Assembly (NCBI GenBank): GCA_003427395.1 | Contig: BFEA01000357.1 | Span: 100,031 to 142,282, forward strand | Reading direction: 5' to 3' | Origin: Chara braunii | Taxonomy: Eukaryota; Streptophyta; Charophyceae; Charales; Characeae | DNA length: 42,252 nucleotides | In this document: piece by piece, positions 1 through 9,658 of the stretch | How the letters are laid out: every line of letters begins with the position of its first letter | Numbering within the stretch: the stretch's first letter is position 1 | Notes under the pieces: model-generated | Told to the model about the DNA's origin: nothing | The model's input: the letters and a program-made list of their open reading frames with translations, nothing else | Databases searched by the model: none | Made by a program: the position numbers and the translations under genes

Positions 1-29
<29 letters not shown>
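1..29. repeat. Poly-T tract at left edge (T29)
   Basis: The window opens with 29 consecutive T. This could be the reverse complement of a retroposon poly-A tail, or simply where the assembly stopped; the opposite edge is also a homopolymer. It carries no coding information. Confidence 0.95.
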
Positions 30-31
<2 letters not shown>

Positions 32-125
32 GCTAAGTCGGACAATCCTTGTCCGGTCCGAGACCGTCTGACGTCCGACCAGACGTCCGGTCGGACAACC
101 CAGGGGTCCCGGACGTCCGAAAAAA
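30..125. repeat. GTCCG-rich segment with a near-perfect palindrome
   Basis: GTCCG or its complement CGGAC recurs many times in under 100 bases. At 73-96 the arms GTCCGACC (73-80) and GGTCGGAC (89-96) are exact reverse complements around AGACGTCC. The GC-rich block contrasts with the AT-rich sequence that follows. It may be the terminus of a mobile element, but no partner end was seen. Confidence 0.6.
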
Positions 126-1987
126 TAACCTAGACTTATTGTCAATAAGTGGAGTCCGGTGATTTAGCTAGGAGATAGAAGTTGAAGAAGGTGGTAATAT
201 GCTAATTTAAGCATATATCAAACTAGAAACTTGAAGTGTAAGACAAGTGAGATGGGGAATAGATGAACAATAGAGGTGGATTGAGTATGTGACTCGTGCA
301 CGTGAATTGTCTCATTTAGACTTTTGTTAGTCTAAAAGTTGTACTTTCGAGCAAAGTTTACGGGTGGAGGCCTGTTTAGTCAGAAGTCTGACAGATCCAC
401 AAAAATGGGGGCGAACAGAATGGATAGAATGACTTGTTATGCCAACTGTAGTTGTTTGCAAGAAGAGGCACATAATCCTAAGTGTAGTTAGTAAGGCAGT
501 GAGGAAGTAGGTATCAAACCATCTTGTTTATGTTCAACTTGGTGACTATATTCAGGCATGAGGGCAGTTGCTTAAACTCATCGACCCTGAACCATCTACT
601 TGAATATACCCAGTTGAATCTAAGCGCTTAAATCCATTCTCTTAAGACCATTCATTTGAGGTTATTCATTTAAAATTAATCATTTATGTCAGTCTATTTT
701 AAACCTATTCACGTGAAACTATCTATCTGATGCATTTTATTCATGGTTAATTGCTTGAGTTGTCCATCTGAGTTTATTTATTCTACACTGTGCACTTAAA
801 TTCATCCGTATGAGTTAATCAAAATTTCGCTATTCATCTATGTTTATTTCACTTGAGTCCACGCATATGGATTGCTCTCCTTATAAAGGATAAAGAAGTT
901 ACGCAGAATCCACGTCCGACGCGGGATCGGGGGTGAATGTAGTGATCAACTCCCTGAGAGAATAGATTCTCTCGAGAGGTCGTCAATGTGTAGAGTCTAT
1001 CATTGGGGGAGTTACAATCCTAAGTTATCCTTTCCCTAACAGATGGCTTGAAGGAGCTATAAATTCGTATTCTGAGGTAGTAGTGAGACCCGCGCCGGAA
1101 CTATGTTCCTGGTCCATAGTGGGGTGTTGTCACCTGACCCTTTGAGGAATACTGACTACATTATTACTGAGAAGGAGGAAAGTGTTTGAACCTTGTTAGA
1201 CTATGGTCTATGATGTAGGCAACTACTGCATGACGCAAGGAGGTAGGGGGTGATTCCCCAACTATCTTTGTGTCAATTGAGTTCATCATCACGAAAAATG
1301 ATATATTATCCTGGAACGTGTACGGTGAGGTTGTCTACTAATTGACAAGAGTTTGCAAGGAACGGATACTGGAATCGGATGGTGAAGCAGTGAGGCTTGG
1401 TCCTTAAGCGGGCCTCGAGAGCTTAAGATGTTATCCCTTTAGGGGATTACACTGCCCCTTAACATAATATACTATTGTCAAAGCCCAGGGTGTAGAGTGT
1501 AGTACTCTCATTATTTTTGCATCCAAAAGCATTTATCATTAAAAATTATATTAACTACAACATGACTGTTGTCCATGATCGTAACAAATACCATAAGTTT
1601 TTCGTCATCACCAATGCATGCATATGCTTATTAGGCTTGTCTCTTCGCTTGCTAAAACTATTTACATACTCAACTATTATAATTATTAACTATTGTGATT
1701 ACTATGGCAGTATGTCCCTACTATGAGTAACAGTGATTATAATAAATTATGACATTCAGAAATTGCAAATGCATTACTATCGTAATATACTACTATGACT
1801 TGTTTTTGAATGGTCTTAGGCGTTGGAAATTAGCAATTGTAGTAAGGTATGGTTTGAATAGGACCTTTCAGGAAGAACATTGTAGGAAGAAGAGACTCTT
1901 TGCAGTGATGGGAGATGTTTGTTGAGTGTTTGTCTGTGTAAGCAGGACATAGGGGTAGCTGACGAAGTCCAAAATGTCGTATGCTAG
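126..1987. other. No gene recognised; contains a short degenerate array
   Basis: Neither strand gives a recognisable protein or RNA here; stops are frequent in all frames. The only local structure found is the short-period array entered separately (653-722). The plus strand is rich in AG dinucleotides towards 1000-1500, as in the retroelement relic downstream, so this may be its degraded 5' part or LTR. That is inference only. Confidence 0.5.
653..722. repeat. Degenerate 14-15-bp tandem repeat
   Basis: Units begin at 653, 667, 681, 695 and 710 with the pattern CATTTGAGGTTATT, CATTTAAAATTAAT, CATTTATGTCAGTC, TATTTTAAACCTATT, CACGTGAAACTAT. Looser matches to the same theme (TTCAYYTGAG) continue on both sides, roughly 590 to 870. 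The period is exactly 14 for the first three steps. It is an old minisatellite by its divergence. Confidence 0.6.
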
Positions 1988-2467
1988 GGAAGACCCCAAT
2001 ATAGTCTTGCCTATTCAAAAGGAGGGCAGACTAGAGATGTCCTTGCCAAGACGAGTAAGGGAGAAAATGAGTACATCGCTTCATTGTGGGGTACTTCTTT
2101 GATTGAGGATGTCTTTATTTGGATTGAATCTGGGTTCGACGATGTTCGAGACAGTGCAATTGTGAAAGTAACCATATACATTTCATCGTCCTTTTGGGTT
2201 ACACTTGGTATTGAGCTGACACTGGGACGTGGGAGTCTGCTTGAGAGACCCTTAAGGCTAGCTCAGATAGCTGCCGCAAAGTGGGCAAGAGGAATATGTC
2301 CGAAAAGAGAGGAGTCAGTATCCATTGTTATAGAAGTTAGAGATGCCGAGCAGTTTGTGCTCCCCTCAACGCCGTTGAAAGCTGTCCTACCCAAGTTTCT
2401 TGTGGAGGATTATTTCGGAGGACGGGAGAAAATAAAGGCAGCAGCAGAGGCCGCTTTGGTAGTATGA
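1988..2467 (+). pseudogene. Open frame of unknown identity upstream of gag
   Basis: This stop-to-stop stretch is in the same frame as the gag pseudogene downstream (frame of position 2885). An alternative start at 2084 is TTG, so no convincing ATG opens it. The middle (about 2135-2260) looks protein-like, with alternating hydrophobic residues, and a charged segment follows. It ends at TGA 2465-2467. I do not recognise the family. Its frame agreement with gag and its position suggest an upstream piece of the same retroelement polyprotein, but that is inference. Confidence 0.35.
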
Positions 2468-2884
2468 GAATGAGGACACAAGCAGTATACGAGCAAGATG
2501 GTATACGGTCTGTACCTAGAGATGAGATTCATGCTCCTCAACCAAGAACTTCAAAGCATGACTTACATTGTTAGCACCTACACTGATTCCCACGATTCAG
2601 ACGAAAGGTTTGAACACTGGGATGAACTTCGAATGGAGGTATGCAGACAGATGAATGTTATTACTTCCTCTAATCCATGATTGGCAGCGTATGGTCTTAT
2701 TTAAGTGTCTTTTCATACATCTGTTTGCGTTATTCACACCTTTAAGGTCAGTGCAGAGGATAATTGCTCCGTCAAATGGATGCCTAAAGCTTATGCCCTT
2801 GTATCTTTTTTTTGGAGTTGTTAAGGTGGGAAAAGAGGAGCCTATTGGACGCTATCTTCGGCTTACGGCCTGACATTTCGCCGC
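2468..2884 (+). other. Broken linker between the open frame and gag
   Basis: Short open stretches continue (2498-2680 in the gag frame, 2655-2873 in another), separated by stops. If the upstream frame and gag were once one protein, this segment has collected stops and at least one frameshift. No motif is visible. Confidence 0.35.
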
Positions 2885-4030
2885 TTGCTGTATTTGTTCA
2901 GAATAGCGGCGGCGACCATGGCTGAAGAAGGTGGTTTGGCTAAGGTCCTTCGTTGGAGGAATTCGTCTCTCGCTAAAGTATTGACACGCGAATTTGTAGA
3001 CGAGTCAATGCCCCAAGACCTCAGAGCTTTGTTGTTTCAAGGGAAGAACCTGCCTAACGTTTTGCGCGATTACCGCAGCTTTAGCCTTATGAAGAAGTGG
3101 AATAAGAGGGCGATGTTGACTAAGTTCCCTTTGTTCGTATGTGAGGAGTTGAGCGAGGAAGTATACGATTTCATGCTGAGATCGCGAACTTGGAGTGAAC
3201 TGGAAAGTTTGTTAAGCTTGAGGTTTCCCGAACACGAAATTGACAGTCGTCATTGTGAAGACCCCGATCAAATAATCGGTGGTGCGTCAACACAAGGAGA
3301 ACCAGACAGTATATAGAGACAAGTGAGAGCATTGGAAGAGAGAATGACACAATTAGAAAGGAATAGAAAAGGCAAGCGAAAGGTCTCAGAGGGGATGTCG
3401 GACGGGCAAGGTGGTAGTAGTGGAGATAAAACGAATGATGATAATCAAGGTTCTCTCCGACCTGCGAAAGCTGAGAAGAAGCAATGTGATAACCAAGTTG
3501 GAGAAAAAGGAGAAAACGTGATTGAGACATAAGAAGAACCTAGACATCGAAAGTTGACGAAGGTCCAGCGGAAGGCAAGAAACCGAGCTCGAATGGTCCA
3601 TGACCACGATCAAGGTCAAGATTGGGGAAGAGGTCAAGATAATGGTGGACGAGGAAGTGGTAGTCATGGTAATAGGGGCTTCAGGAACAATGGTAGAGGA
3701 AGTGATAGCAGAGGCAATAATAGAGGTGATAATAGAAATTAGAATGCCATCAGGGTCCAAAGTGGTCAAGAAGGTGGTCAAAGGCTTGGGAAAAAAATAG
3801 TGGGTTTGAAGAGTGCGGTCCGCAGGCATTGTGCCCAAGAAGGGCACATAATGAGGTTTTGCCATGTCAGGAAGACTGATGAAGCAAACGGTCTAACTAA
3901 CACCAATATTGAAGGAAGTGTTTATGACAGGTTTAGAAACCCCATTGACCCAAACATACCTGGAGAGACGAGACAGGAAGCCTTGCGGCGAGAGTACGAA
4001 TGGCGGACAGGAACAAAAGACTTGTATTAG
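2885..4030 (+). pseudogene. Retrotransposon Gag-like pseudogene, three internal stops
   Basis: One frame runs from 2885 to the TAG at 4028-4030, about 380 codons, broken only by TAG at 3314-3316, TAA at 3530-3532 and TAG at 3740-3742; no frameshift is needed. Order: a charged, helical capsid-like part (an ATG at 2919; 2885-3313), a short coiled-coil start (ALEERMTQLE, about 3326-3355), a basic linker, an arginine/glycine/asparagine-rich tract (about 3600-3740), then a zinc-knuckle-like motif with C-x4-H-x4-C at about 3830-3863. The first knuckle cysteine is replaced by arginine (CGC). Segment starts at 3323 and 3800 are GTG, so the separate pieces are not genes. Gag packages retroelement RNA in cytoplasmic particles. 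No protease or reverse transcriptase was seen downstream. Inference: LTR-type element; Gypsy versus Copia cannot be told. Confidence 0.6.
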
Positions 4031-4859
4031 TCACAGAAGATTGCAAGGTCATTAGATAATAAGGGCGTTAAGAGATCGTAACTACCAAAGATAGAAACGT
4101 TTCCGTTAGAAGGAGATAATTGCAAGAGAGATATTGAATAATGAGGTAGGGAAGACATGTAGAGAGGTCAGTAGGATGAGAGATTTTAGATGAAGTTCTG
4201 CCATCAGTAAAAGAAATTATGGATGGAGCCCACCAAGGTAATTGAGTAAAAACAGGAGCAGAGATTGATGATAGGGGTGTTGCTATAACACTTCTGGTAC
4301 AAGGGTGAGAGAAGAGTGAGTGAAAGGATAATGGAGTGAGCTTATTACCATAGTGTCACATAGTACCTCTGAAGCCGTTGCGTCATTAACTTCAAAGGTA
4401 AGTTGGAGAATTCTTCAAAGTCTACATAGGAGAAGAAGTCGTACTCAAGGGTAGTAGGTCGTTATCTTGAGGGCACAGAGTATTTGACAAGGAAATCTTC
4501 ACAACTGCTTTCACCCATGGTCAAGAAGAGGAAGCAAAATGTGTCAAAAGGGGACCTCGGTAGGTGAGTGGGGCTCCAAGAGCCAAAAAAAACTGAAGTG
4601 AGAAAATCAGTTGAGAATGAAAGAAAAGGGGTTGAAGTGAGAAAGAGGTGAGAAAAAGGTCAAAGAGGAAAAAGGGTAAGGCAATGGAAGAGGAAGAGGT
4701 GAAAAGAAAGAAGGATGAAGTGTGAGGGTCCATCCCGAAGGAGAGAAGAGGCAAAGGAAAGGCAGGAGAGCAAGGAGGAAAGGGGTCTTTGTCAGGAAAG
4801 GGAAGAGTGAATGTTTGATCTTACTTTAGAAGGAACCAAGAGAAGGAGGTTGCCTCACA
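4031..4859. other. Purine-rich relic, no gene
   Basis: The plus strand here is overwhelmingly A and G (GAGAAAGAGG, AAGAAAGAAGG and similar). All frames carry stops. It lies between the two zinc-knuckle segments and is probably degraded retroelement sequence. The minus-strand frame at 4521-4754 is a pyrimidine-rich shadow (Leu/Phe/Ser only). Confidence 0.5.
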
Positions 4860-5072
4860 ATGAAACATCAGAAGGAACAGGGAATTAGGCAGAAACCTCA
4901 AACTGAGCGTCATAGGAAGAAGGTCAGAAGCAATAAGACCAGAAGTGCATGCTTCTTTTGCACAGAAGAAGGGCAGTTCAGGGATGATTGCAAGGTACTA
5001 GCAAGGAACATTGAGTTGAGAATGACTAAGTTCACTTACGAGAAAAATTGGTGGTCATCACTGGACAGATAA
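4860..5072 (+). pseudogene. Second zinc-knuckle fragment, His replaced by Gln
   Basis: A 70-codon frame with a true ATG. After a lysine/arginine-rich start it holds C-F-F-C-T-E-E-G-Q-F-R-D-D-C, the CX2CX4HX4C spacing with the zinc-binding histidine changed to glutamine. It lies about 830 bases after the first gag segment and in a different frame. It could be a second knuckle of the same Gag or part of another, related element. The missing histidine argues against function. Confidence 0.45.
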
Positions 5073-6698
5073 TCCGAGAATGGCAGAGTGAAGCTCGATA
5101 GGATATTGAAACTCACAATCACTTTCTTAGAATAGAAACAAGTAGATGTATGAACTTCTAGATAAATTGAGGTGTCTTGTTGGGTAAGAGAGAACCTGGA
5201 TAAGTAGAGTGCAGTCTGAAAAAATGACAAGTTTCTTTTCCTTGAGTTTTGATAGGATAAAGGTTTAGAATAAACGATAGTATAAGAAAATGCATGGACA
5301 TTTGAGGATAAGAGAGATTAGTCGCGAGTCTGACTCATTTTAACATACTTTGTATTTATATATATGTATCCAAAGGGGATGAGCTGGTGGACCACAAACA
5401 CTTTTCACATTGTGAGTGAATCCTTGTCTATGGTTTGAGTCTTTTGTGAGTCAGTATCTCCCTTTGTCTATCACTATTGAACTCATCTGAGGCCTTAAGG
5501 TGGTGGTAGAGGAACGGGCGGATCAATACCTTGTATGAAATTCAGTAAAAGGTTGTATGACCAAGACGTTGGAAAGATTGATTATATGTACATGTTTGAG
5601 AAATCATGCTACGACATGGGGAAACTCTTCTCAATGAGTTAAAAAGTTTTGCAATCATTTTTTTTTTTTTAATGGGATGTTTGTTTTGTTGGTTTCAGAC
5701 AAGCAAAGAGTCAACAACCATTGATTTCATTTCAAATATTGGTTTTTATATACAAAATGATCCCGAGGTGCGTGCCTCACTGAGCTATGATCAAAGACTT
5801 GGAGGGCACAACCCTGAATGGCAATCTGACGATAGCTCAGTTGATTTTTTTCTTGAAATCTTATCTACTTTATCTATCTTTTTAAAAGGAAACATCGTTC
5901 ATCAATTTCAAGGGTTAACTTAAAGGCATAAATTACCAAGCCTATGGTGGAAAATTTGCATCGTTTGGACGTAACTCCCAGTGTGGGCTGCTGACCTGGC
6001 GTAACCAGGCAGCGGACCCTTTAAATATGGCATCGAAGAGAAACTAGAGGAGTGGTCACCCCAATGAAAAAATTTATTCAAGTGGATGTCGAAGGGATCG
6101 AGATTAGTCTTGCAATCTATGAATTTTGAAAAGATATGATGAATATCCCATCGTTGCACAACCAACGAGGGTAACCACCGATAAACAACAACGAGGTGGG
6201 CCGCAGCTCCGGCCTGATCAGCAAGACTGTGGTGGGTCATGATGGAGACCGTTGTTCTCCTGTATTAGACTTCGGGAGGACGACATGCAACTTTGGACTG
6301 TGATATCAAGAGTTGAATACCCAAGGTCTGGGTTTGGACCCGCGTTGGACGGGTTGAGTTCGCACGCGGACACCGACCCTGAAAAACAACCAACGAATAC
6401 CTGGGCTAAAGACTAAGGGTGCGGAGAAGGAAAGGAGCGTTGTCATACTTGACTATTTCATGTACTGTAGTACGGATCAAGTATCCCCACTTCAAGTCAT
6501 TGAATTTATTTTATGTGGGAAACCCGGGTTAAAATCTCGGCAGTAATAATGAAAAGTGAGGTGACGACGTCGATCCTGAACCACATTTCAGTCTAGGATT
6601 CGGATTTGACGATTTGCATGTCGAAAAACATCCTTTGTTTGCATATAGTTCTCCAGGTGACGGGGACGTCGCTCAATGGGGTCTGGGATACTGTCGGA
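5073..6698. other. No supported gene; relic repeats
   Basis: A 105-codon frame at 5606-5923 has an ATG, but it reads through a run of T (about 5658-5670) giving Ile/Phe, and matches nothing I know. Two stretches resemble the A box of a tRNA promoter, TAGCTCAGT on the minus strand near 5783 and TAGCTCAGTTGA on the plus strand near 5832, perhaps old SINE pieces; no B box accompanies them. GC content rises after about 5930, marking a different repeat family. Confidence 0.4.
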
Positions 6699-6724
6699 CC
6701 AAATACCCTTACAAGGGTATTTGG
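6699..6724. repeat. Perfect 12-bp-arm palindrome with 2-nt loop
   Basis: CCAAATACCCTT, then AC, then AAGGGTATTTGG. The arms are exact reverse complements. No T-run follows on either strand, so it does not look like a bacterial-type terminator. Confidence 0.85.
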
Positions 6725-7410
6725 CCATGCTTTTGCATTCCACATAGTGACGACGTCGACTACCATGACGGAGCCAATCTGGAATGGAAAGGGTGTGCAC
6801 GCTCTAGTGTGACACTCGAAACGAATTTCCTCGGCCAATGAGGTCGGAGGCAAATCGGTGAGAAAATTTCGAGAATATGCACGCTCGTTGTTATGACGCG
6901 CGCGGTGATGGTTGGGATTAGTAGTGATACCCTCCGACTGGAAAGGTCGAGGGGTTGATTGGGTTAGTGTTGTGTCGGATAGATCTACGACACACGTTGG
7001 GATTTGGCCTGGTACCTGTTTACCTACCGGCACAGAGCGTCTAAAAATACCAACGTTTGTCTTCTTCTGCGCGACCTTGAGTACTCGACACATCTACCTA
7101 CTTGGTGTGGTATCGGCCCACCTGTCACTTGAGTATTCTCCGCAACTCTTAAAGTATCGCGGGTCTCTTTCCCCGCAAGTTGAGTGCCTTCCCTGCCGCA
7201 ACCCTCAATGTCTCAGTCACAGGTAAGTACCGGCCCTTCGGGCCTTTCGATCAATCAGGTGCTCTTCTGGGCCACGCACATACTTAAGCCGACAAACACT
7301 TAGACAGGCCCGCGGACCAGCAAGCGTGCACGCACGCACAGACTCAGAAATAGGTTCCGACCACTAGGTGGGTTGAGCCCCAATCCTCTATTTTTACCTG
7401 AGCGGCCCCC
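6725..7410. other. GC-balanced repeat sequence with overlapping open frames
   Basis: Frames stay open on both strands (166 codons on the minus strand, 6593-7093; 104 on the plus strand, 6912-7226). None resembles a known family and they overlap each other, so I regard them as by-products of base composition. A small inverted repeat, TGTGTCG around GATAGATCTA then CGACACA, lies near 6971-6995. Confidence 0.4.
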
Positions 7411-7413
7411 TTT

Positions 7414-7503
7414 TTGACAAGAGTAGGAGCTAACTCAGTAGGTTAAGGTATGGATTACCAAACACGGGATGCTGGGGACGAATGAGGTAGCTCCTTTTGT
7501 CAA
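7414..7503 (+). repeat. tRNA-like foldback (SINE head candidate)
   Basis: At 7426-7494 a 69-nt segment begins GGAGCTA and ends TAGCTCC, a perfect 7-bp acceptor-like stem. It contains ACTCAGTAGGTTAAGG, close to the tRNA D-arm and A box. The T-loop consensus is not convincing. Outside it TTGACAA (7414-7420) pairs with TTGTCAA (7497-7503), so the whole segment folds back. Interpretation: a tRNA-derived SINE head, decayed; a functional tRNA is unlikely. Confidence 0.45.
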
Positions 7504-7525
7504 GGAGCTCCGCAACAGTTTGGTC

Positions 7526-7574
7526 GGGGCTTGAACACACGACCTCATGTTCAGATTTAGTTATAGTTGCCCCG
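7526..7574 (-). repeat. tRNA 3'-half-like sequence, opposite strand
   Basis: On the minus strand the end of this segment reads AGGTCGTGTGTTCAAGCCCC, which resembles a tRNA variable loop, T arm and B box (GTTCAAGCC). The 5' part lacks a good A box. It sits just past the plus-strand A-box half, so the two tRNA-like halves face opposite ways. A neat hairpin, CCCCGTT-GAA-AACGGGG, overlaps at 7570-7586. Confidence 0.35.
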
Positions 7575-7680
7575 TTGAAAACGGGGATTTGACAGTTGGT
7601 GAGTTCATGTAGTTAGAGGTTAGATTCTTTATTTTTCTTTGTTTTCTTTTATTTACTCTTACGATTAGATTCTCTTCTTT

Positions 7681-7700
7681 TTATTTTATTTTATTTTATT
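7681..7700. repeat. TTTTA-type short repeat
   Basis: Four tandem 5-bp units (TTATT/TTTTA) inside a T-rich tract running from about 7625 to 7725. Confidence 0.8.
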
Positions 7701-7807
7701 ATTTTCTTTTCTTTTTTGCTTCTTTTACCCGTAGTTTCAGATAGTTCGCTTTAGGAATCTGTCGCAGATTTTCCGACAGATTCATTGATCAAGTACCACG
7801 GTATTAC

Positions 7808-7895
7808 CTGGATACCGACTTCGGAATCACGTTGGCAGCCGACGAAGTCTCGGCCAGCCATTACGCGAGAAGGAGCCGGGGACGTGCATGAGTAT
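7808..7895 (-). CDS. Candidate internal exon, unknown gene
   Basis: The minus strand shows a pyrimidine-rich stretch ending CTGCTCTCCAG (acceptor-like, just above 7895) and, 88 nt on, TATCCAG followed by GTAATACC (donor-like). One frame between is open and protein-like (contains MAGRDFVGCQRDSEVGIQ). The phase does not match the candidate first exon at 8198-8278, so joining them as read gives a frame conflict. It may be a decayed gene, a retroelement piece or chance. Confidence 0.25.
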
Positions 7896-8097
7896 CTGGA
7901 GAGCAGGCGCGGTGGGAAGGAATCGCTCGGTAGAAGGGGGAGCGAGGGGAGATGATGAAAGAGAGTGCACGGGTGGCGAAGACGAAGTGGAGAGTGCGAC
8001 AGCAGGAGCGCGTCCGCAGAGGCTGGAAGAGCGAGCACGGGGCGCGATCGACAAAGATGGAGCGCGAGCAGAAGTGGCCGCGCGCAAAGAAGTAGTG

Positions 8098-8190
8098 ATA
8101 AGAGAAGAAGAAGAAGAAAAAGAAGAAGAAGAAGGAGAAGAAGAAGAAGAAGGAGAGGAAGAGGAGGGGGAGGAAAGAAGGGGAAAGGGC
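8098..8190. repeat. GAA/GGA-rich microsatellite
   Basis: Plus-strand AGAAGAAGAAG-type purine repeat with GGA variants. Long Glu/Lys and Ser/Leu open frames on the two strands here are produced by the repeat. Confidence 0.9.
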
Positions 8191-8197
8191 AACTTAC

Positions 8198-8278
8198 CGA
8201 GCAGCAGGTGCGCGGCCGGGCGCCCTCCCGTATAGTTGCCAACAACGTCGCGAGGTCGGGCCCGTCATTGCCCGACAT
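8198..8278 (-). CDS. Candidate first coding exon (27 codons)
   Basis: On the minus strand an ATG at 8278-8276 opens 27 codons starting MSGNDGPDLATLLATIREG and ending at TGCTCG followed by GTAAGTTGCCC, a near-consensus splice donor. The frame is also open upstream to 8332. Beyond the donor lies a long C/T-rich tract, the (TTC)n strand of the GAA repeat, as often seen in introns. I do not recognise the protein. Without a matching second exon this stays a candidate. Confidence 0.3.
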
Positions 8279-8422
8279 GTTGGAATGCGCGTTTCGTGTC
8301 CTCCGTGACGTGATCTCGGTGGGTTTGCGCATCGTGGCGGATCTTGTGGCGAGGGAGCGAGAGAGAGAACATGTAAGCCTGAAATCACGCGACTTACCTC
8401 GTTATACTTCCATCGATAAAAA

Positions 8423-8460
8423 ATAAATAAATAAATAAATGGATAAATAAATAAATAAAT
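8423..8460. repeat. AAAT tetranucleotide repeat
   Basis: ATAA/AAAT units in tandem with one interruption (TGG near 8441). Confidence 0.9.
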
Positions 8461-8510
8461 AGAATCGAACGAATCTACCACTACAATGTCGGAGTGTTCA
8501 CTACTGCACA

Positions 8511-8529
8511 CGTGTGTGTGGGTGTGTGG

Positions 8530-8597
<68 letters not shown>

Positions 8598-8608
8598 AAG
8601 AGAGAGGG
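8511..8608. repeat. Compound (GT)n(GA)n microsatellite
   Basis: GT dinucleotides with a few GGGT interruptions at the left, switching to GAGAGA near 8586. It directly precedes the first copy of the duplicated foldback unit. Confidence 0.95.
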
Positions 8609-8646
8609 AGTCAAGTCTCCAACATGCGGTTCGCCACACGCTACGT

Positions 8647-8733
8647 GGATCGATAGAATGAGCAAATCAAAAAGTGGTCGTATATATTTCCACATTTCAG
8701 CGGAAGATTCGTTTTTGCTCGTCCTATCGATGG
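8647..8733. repeat. Foldback unit, copy A
   Basis: The 5' end GGATCGATAGAATGAGCAAA pairs imperfectly with the 3' end TTTTTGCTCGTCCTATCGAT (reverse complement ATCGATAGGACGAGCAAAAA). GT/GA dinucleotide runs abut both sides. A diverged copy follows 218 bases later. The shape fits a small non-autonomous foldback or MITE-like element; no target-site duplication was identified. Confidence 0.5.
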
Positions 8734-8751
8734 AATGTGTGTGTGTGTGCG

Positions 8752-8793
8752 AGAGAGAGAGAGAGAGAGAGAGGGGGAAAAAAAAAAAAAAAA
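8752..8793. repeat. (GA)n followed by A16
   Basis: GA repeat, then GGGG and sixteen A (8778-8793). Confidence 0.9.
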
Positions 8794-8864
8794 GAGAGAG
8801 ACGATAAGTCTCCAACCTTGGCCAACAGCTAAGTCTCGAACCAGCGGCTCGCAGCACGCTACTT

Positions 8865-8956
8865 GGATCGATAGAACGAGCAAATCAAAAGGTGGCAGTG
8901 TATATTTCCCCGTTTCAGCAAATGATTCATTCCGATTTTGTTCGTCCTATCGATGG
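8865..8956. repeat. Foldback unit, copy B
   Basis: Same architecture as copy A: GGATCGATAGAACGAGCAAA at the left and TTTTGTTCGTCCTATCGATG at the right, again flanked by GT and GA runs. The middle keeps recognisable similarity (TATATTTCC, TTTCAGC, GATTC). The flanking AAGTCTCCAACC / AAGTCTCGAACC stretch is duplicated too, so the whole 218-bp block was copied. Confidence 0.5.
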
Positions 8957-8991
8957 AATGTGTGTGTGTGAGACGTTCATGATTCGACCAA

Positions 8992-8995
<4 letters not shown>

Positions 8996-9060
<65 letters not shown>

Positions 9061-9070
9061 AGGGGGGGGG
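8996..9070. repeat. (GA)n followed by G9
   Basis: About 58 bases of pure GA, then GGGAGAA and nine G (9062-9070). Confidence 0.95.
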
Positions 9071-9474
9071 CTGTGCCGAGCTGTCCATTATGTGACTCTG
9101 CCACGTGCTACTTCGTTTCTTCTTTGCTTTTTACCTTCCTGGAAATGTTACAAGATGCACGCCCGTCATTATAGCTCCCATGTCAAATGCTACTCCCGAC
9201 AAGTCCCCCACCCGAAGAGCAACTACCAAGCAGATTGAATATTGATTGATTCGTTCATACAATGCAAAACTTGCTTAACATCAGCGGCACTCCTATGGTT
9301 GGAGGCGCCTTTCAACAACTTCCGCGGCCAATCGTCAATGACATCATCCGACCGCACCAAACTGAGACTCACCCACACGAATAGGCACTTGCTTGCATAT
9401 CGTCAGAATTCAACGTATAAGCACGTGTCACCTGTGTGTGAGGAACGAGGTTGTGAGTGATACGAGAGACTTAC

Positions 9475-9573
9475 TTGGAGCAGCAAGCGTGCGGCATTAG
9501 CCGCTATCTGTTCGTACTTCGGAGAGTCGTTGACGTCATTTTCAGCATGGTAGATTAGGCCAGGTAGGATGTG
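9475..9573 (-). repeat. Triplicated exon-like module, copy 1
   Basis: 99 nt on the minus strand between GACTATAGACAG (acceptor-like) and CAA followed by GTAAGTCTC (donor-like). One frame is fully open (HILPGLIYHAEND at its start, SPKYEQIAANAARLLLQ at its end). It aligns with the modules at 9659-9754 and 10109-10205, sharing CATCCTAC near the start and AGTAC about two thirds in. It may be a duplicated small exon; the product is not recognised. Confidence 0.4.
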
Positions 9574-9658
9574 CTGTCTATAGTCTGGGCACTGAGCGGC
9601 AGGTAGGATACCGACCTTGGGTCGATAATGATGACGATGATGATGTGAGGGTACTCAC

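Noticed and set aside
3600-3800. 66-codon Val/Glu-rich plus frame
   Set aside because: Shadow of the Arg/Gly-rich gag tract, one base out of frame.
3386-3865. 159-codon minus-strand frame over gag
   Set aside because: Antisense shadow of the gag pseudogene (Ser/Thr/Ile-rich complement of the Arg/Gly-rich tract).
7426-7494. A functional tRNA gene
   Set aside because: Acceptor-like stem and A box are present, but there is no proper T loop or anticodon arm and it lies in a larger foldback.
7751-8332. 193-codon minus-strand frame
   Set aside because: The centre is Leu/Ser from the GAA/TTC repeat. The two non-repeat ends were kept as candidate exons instead.
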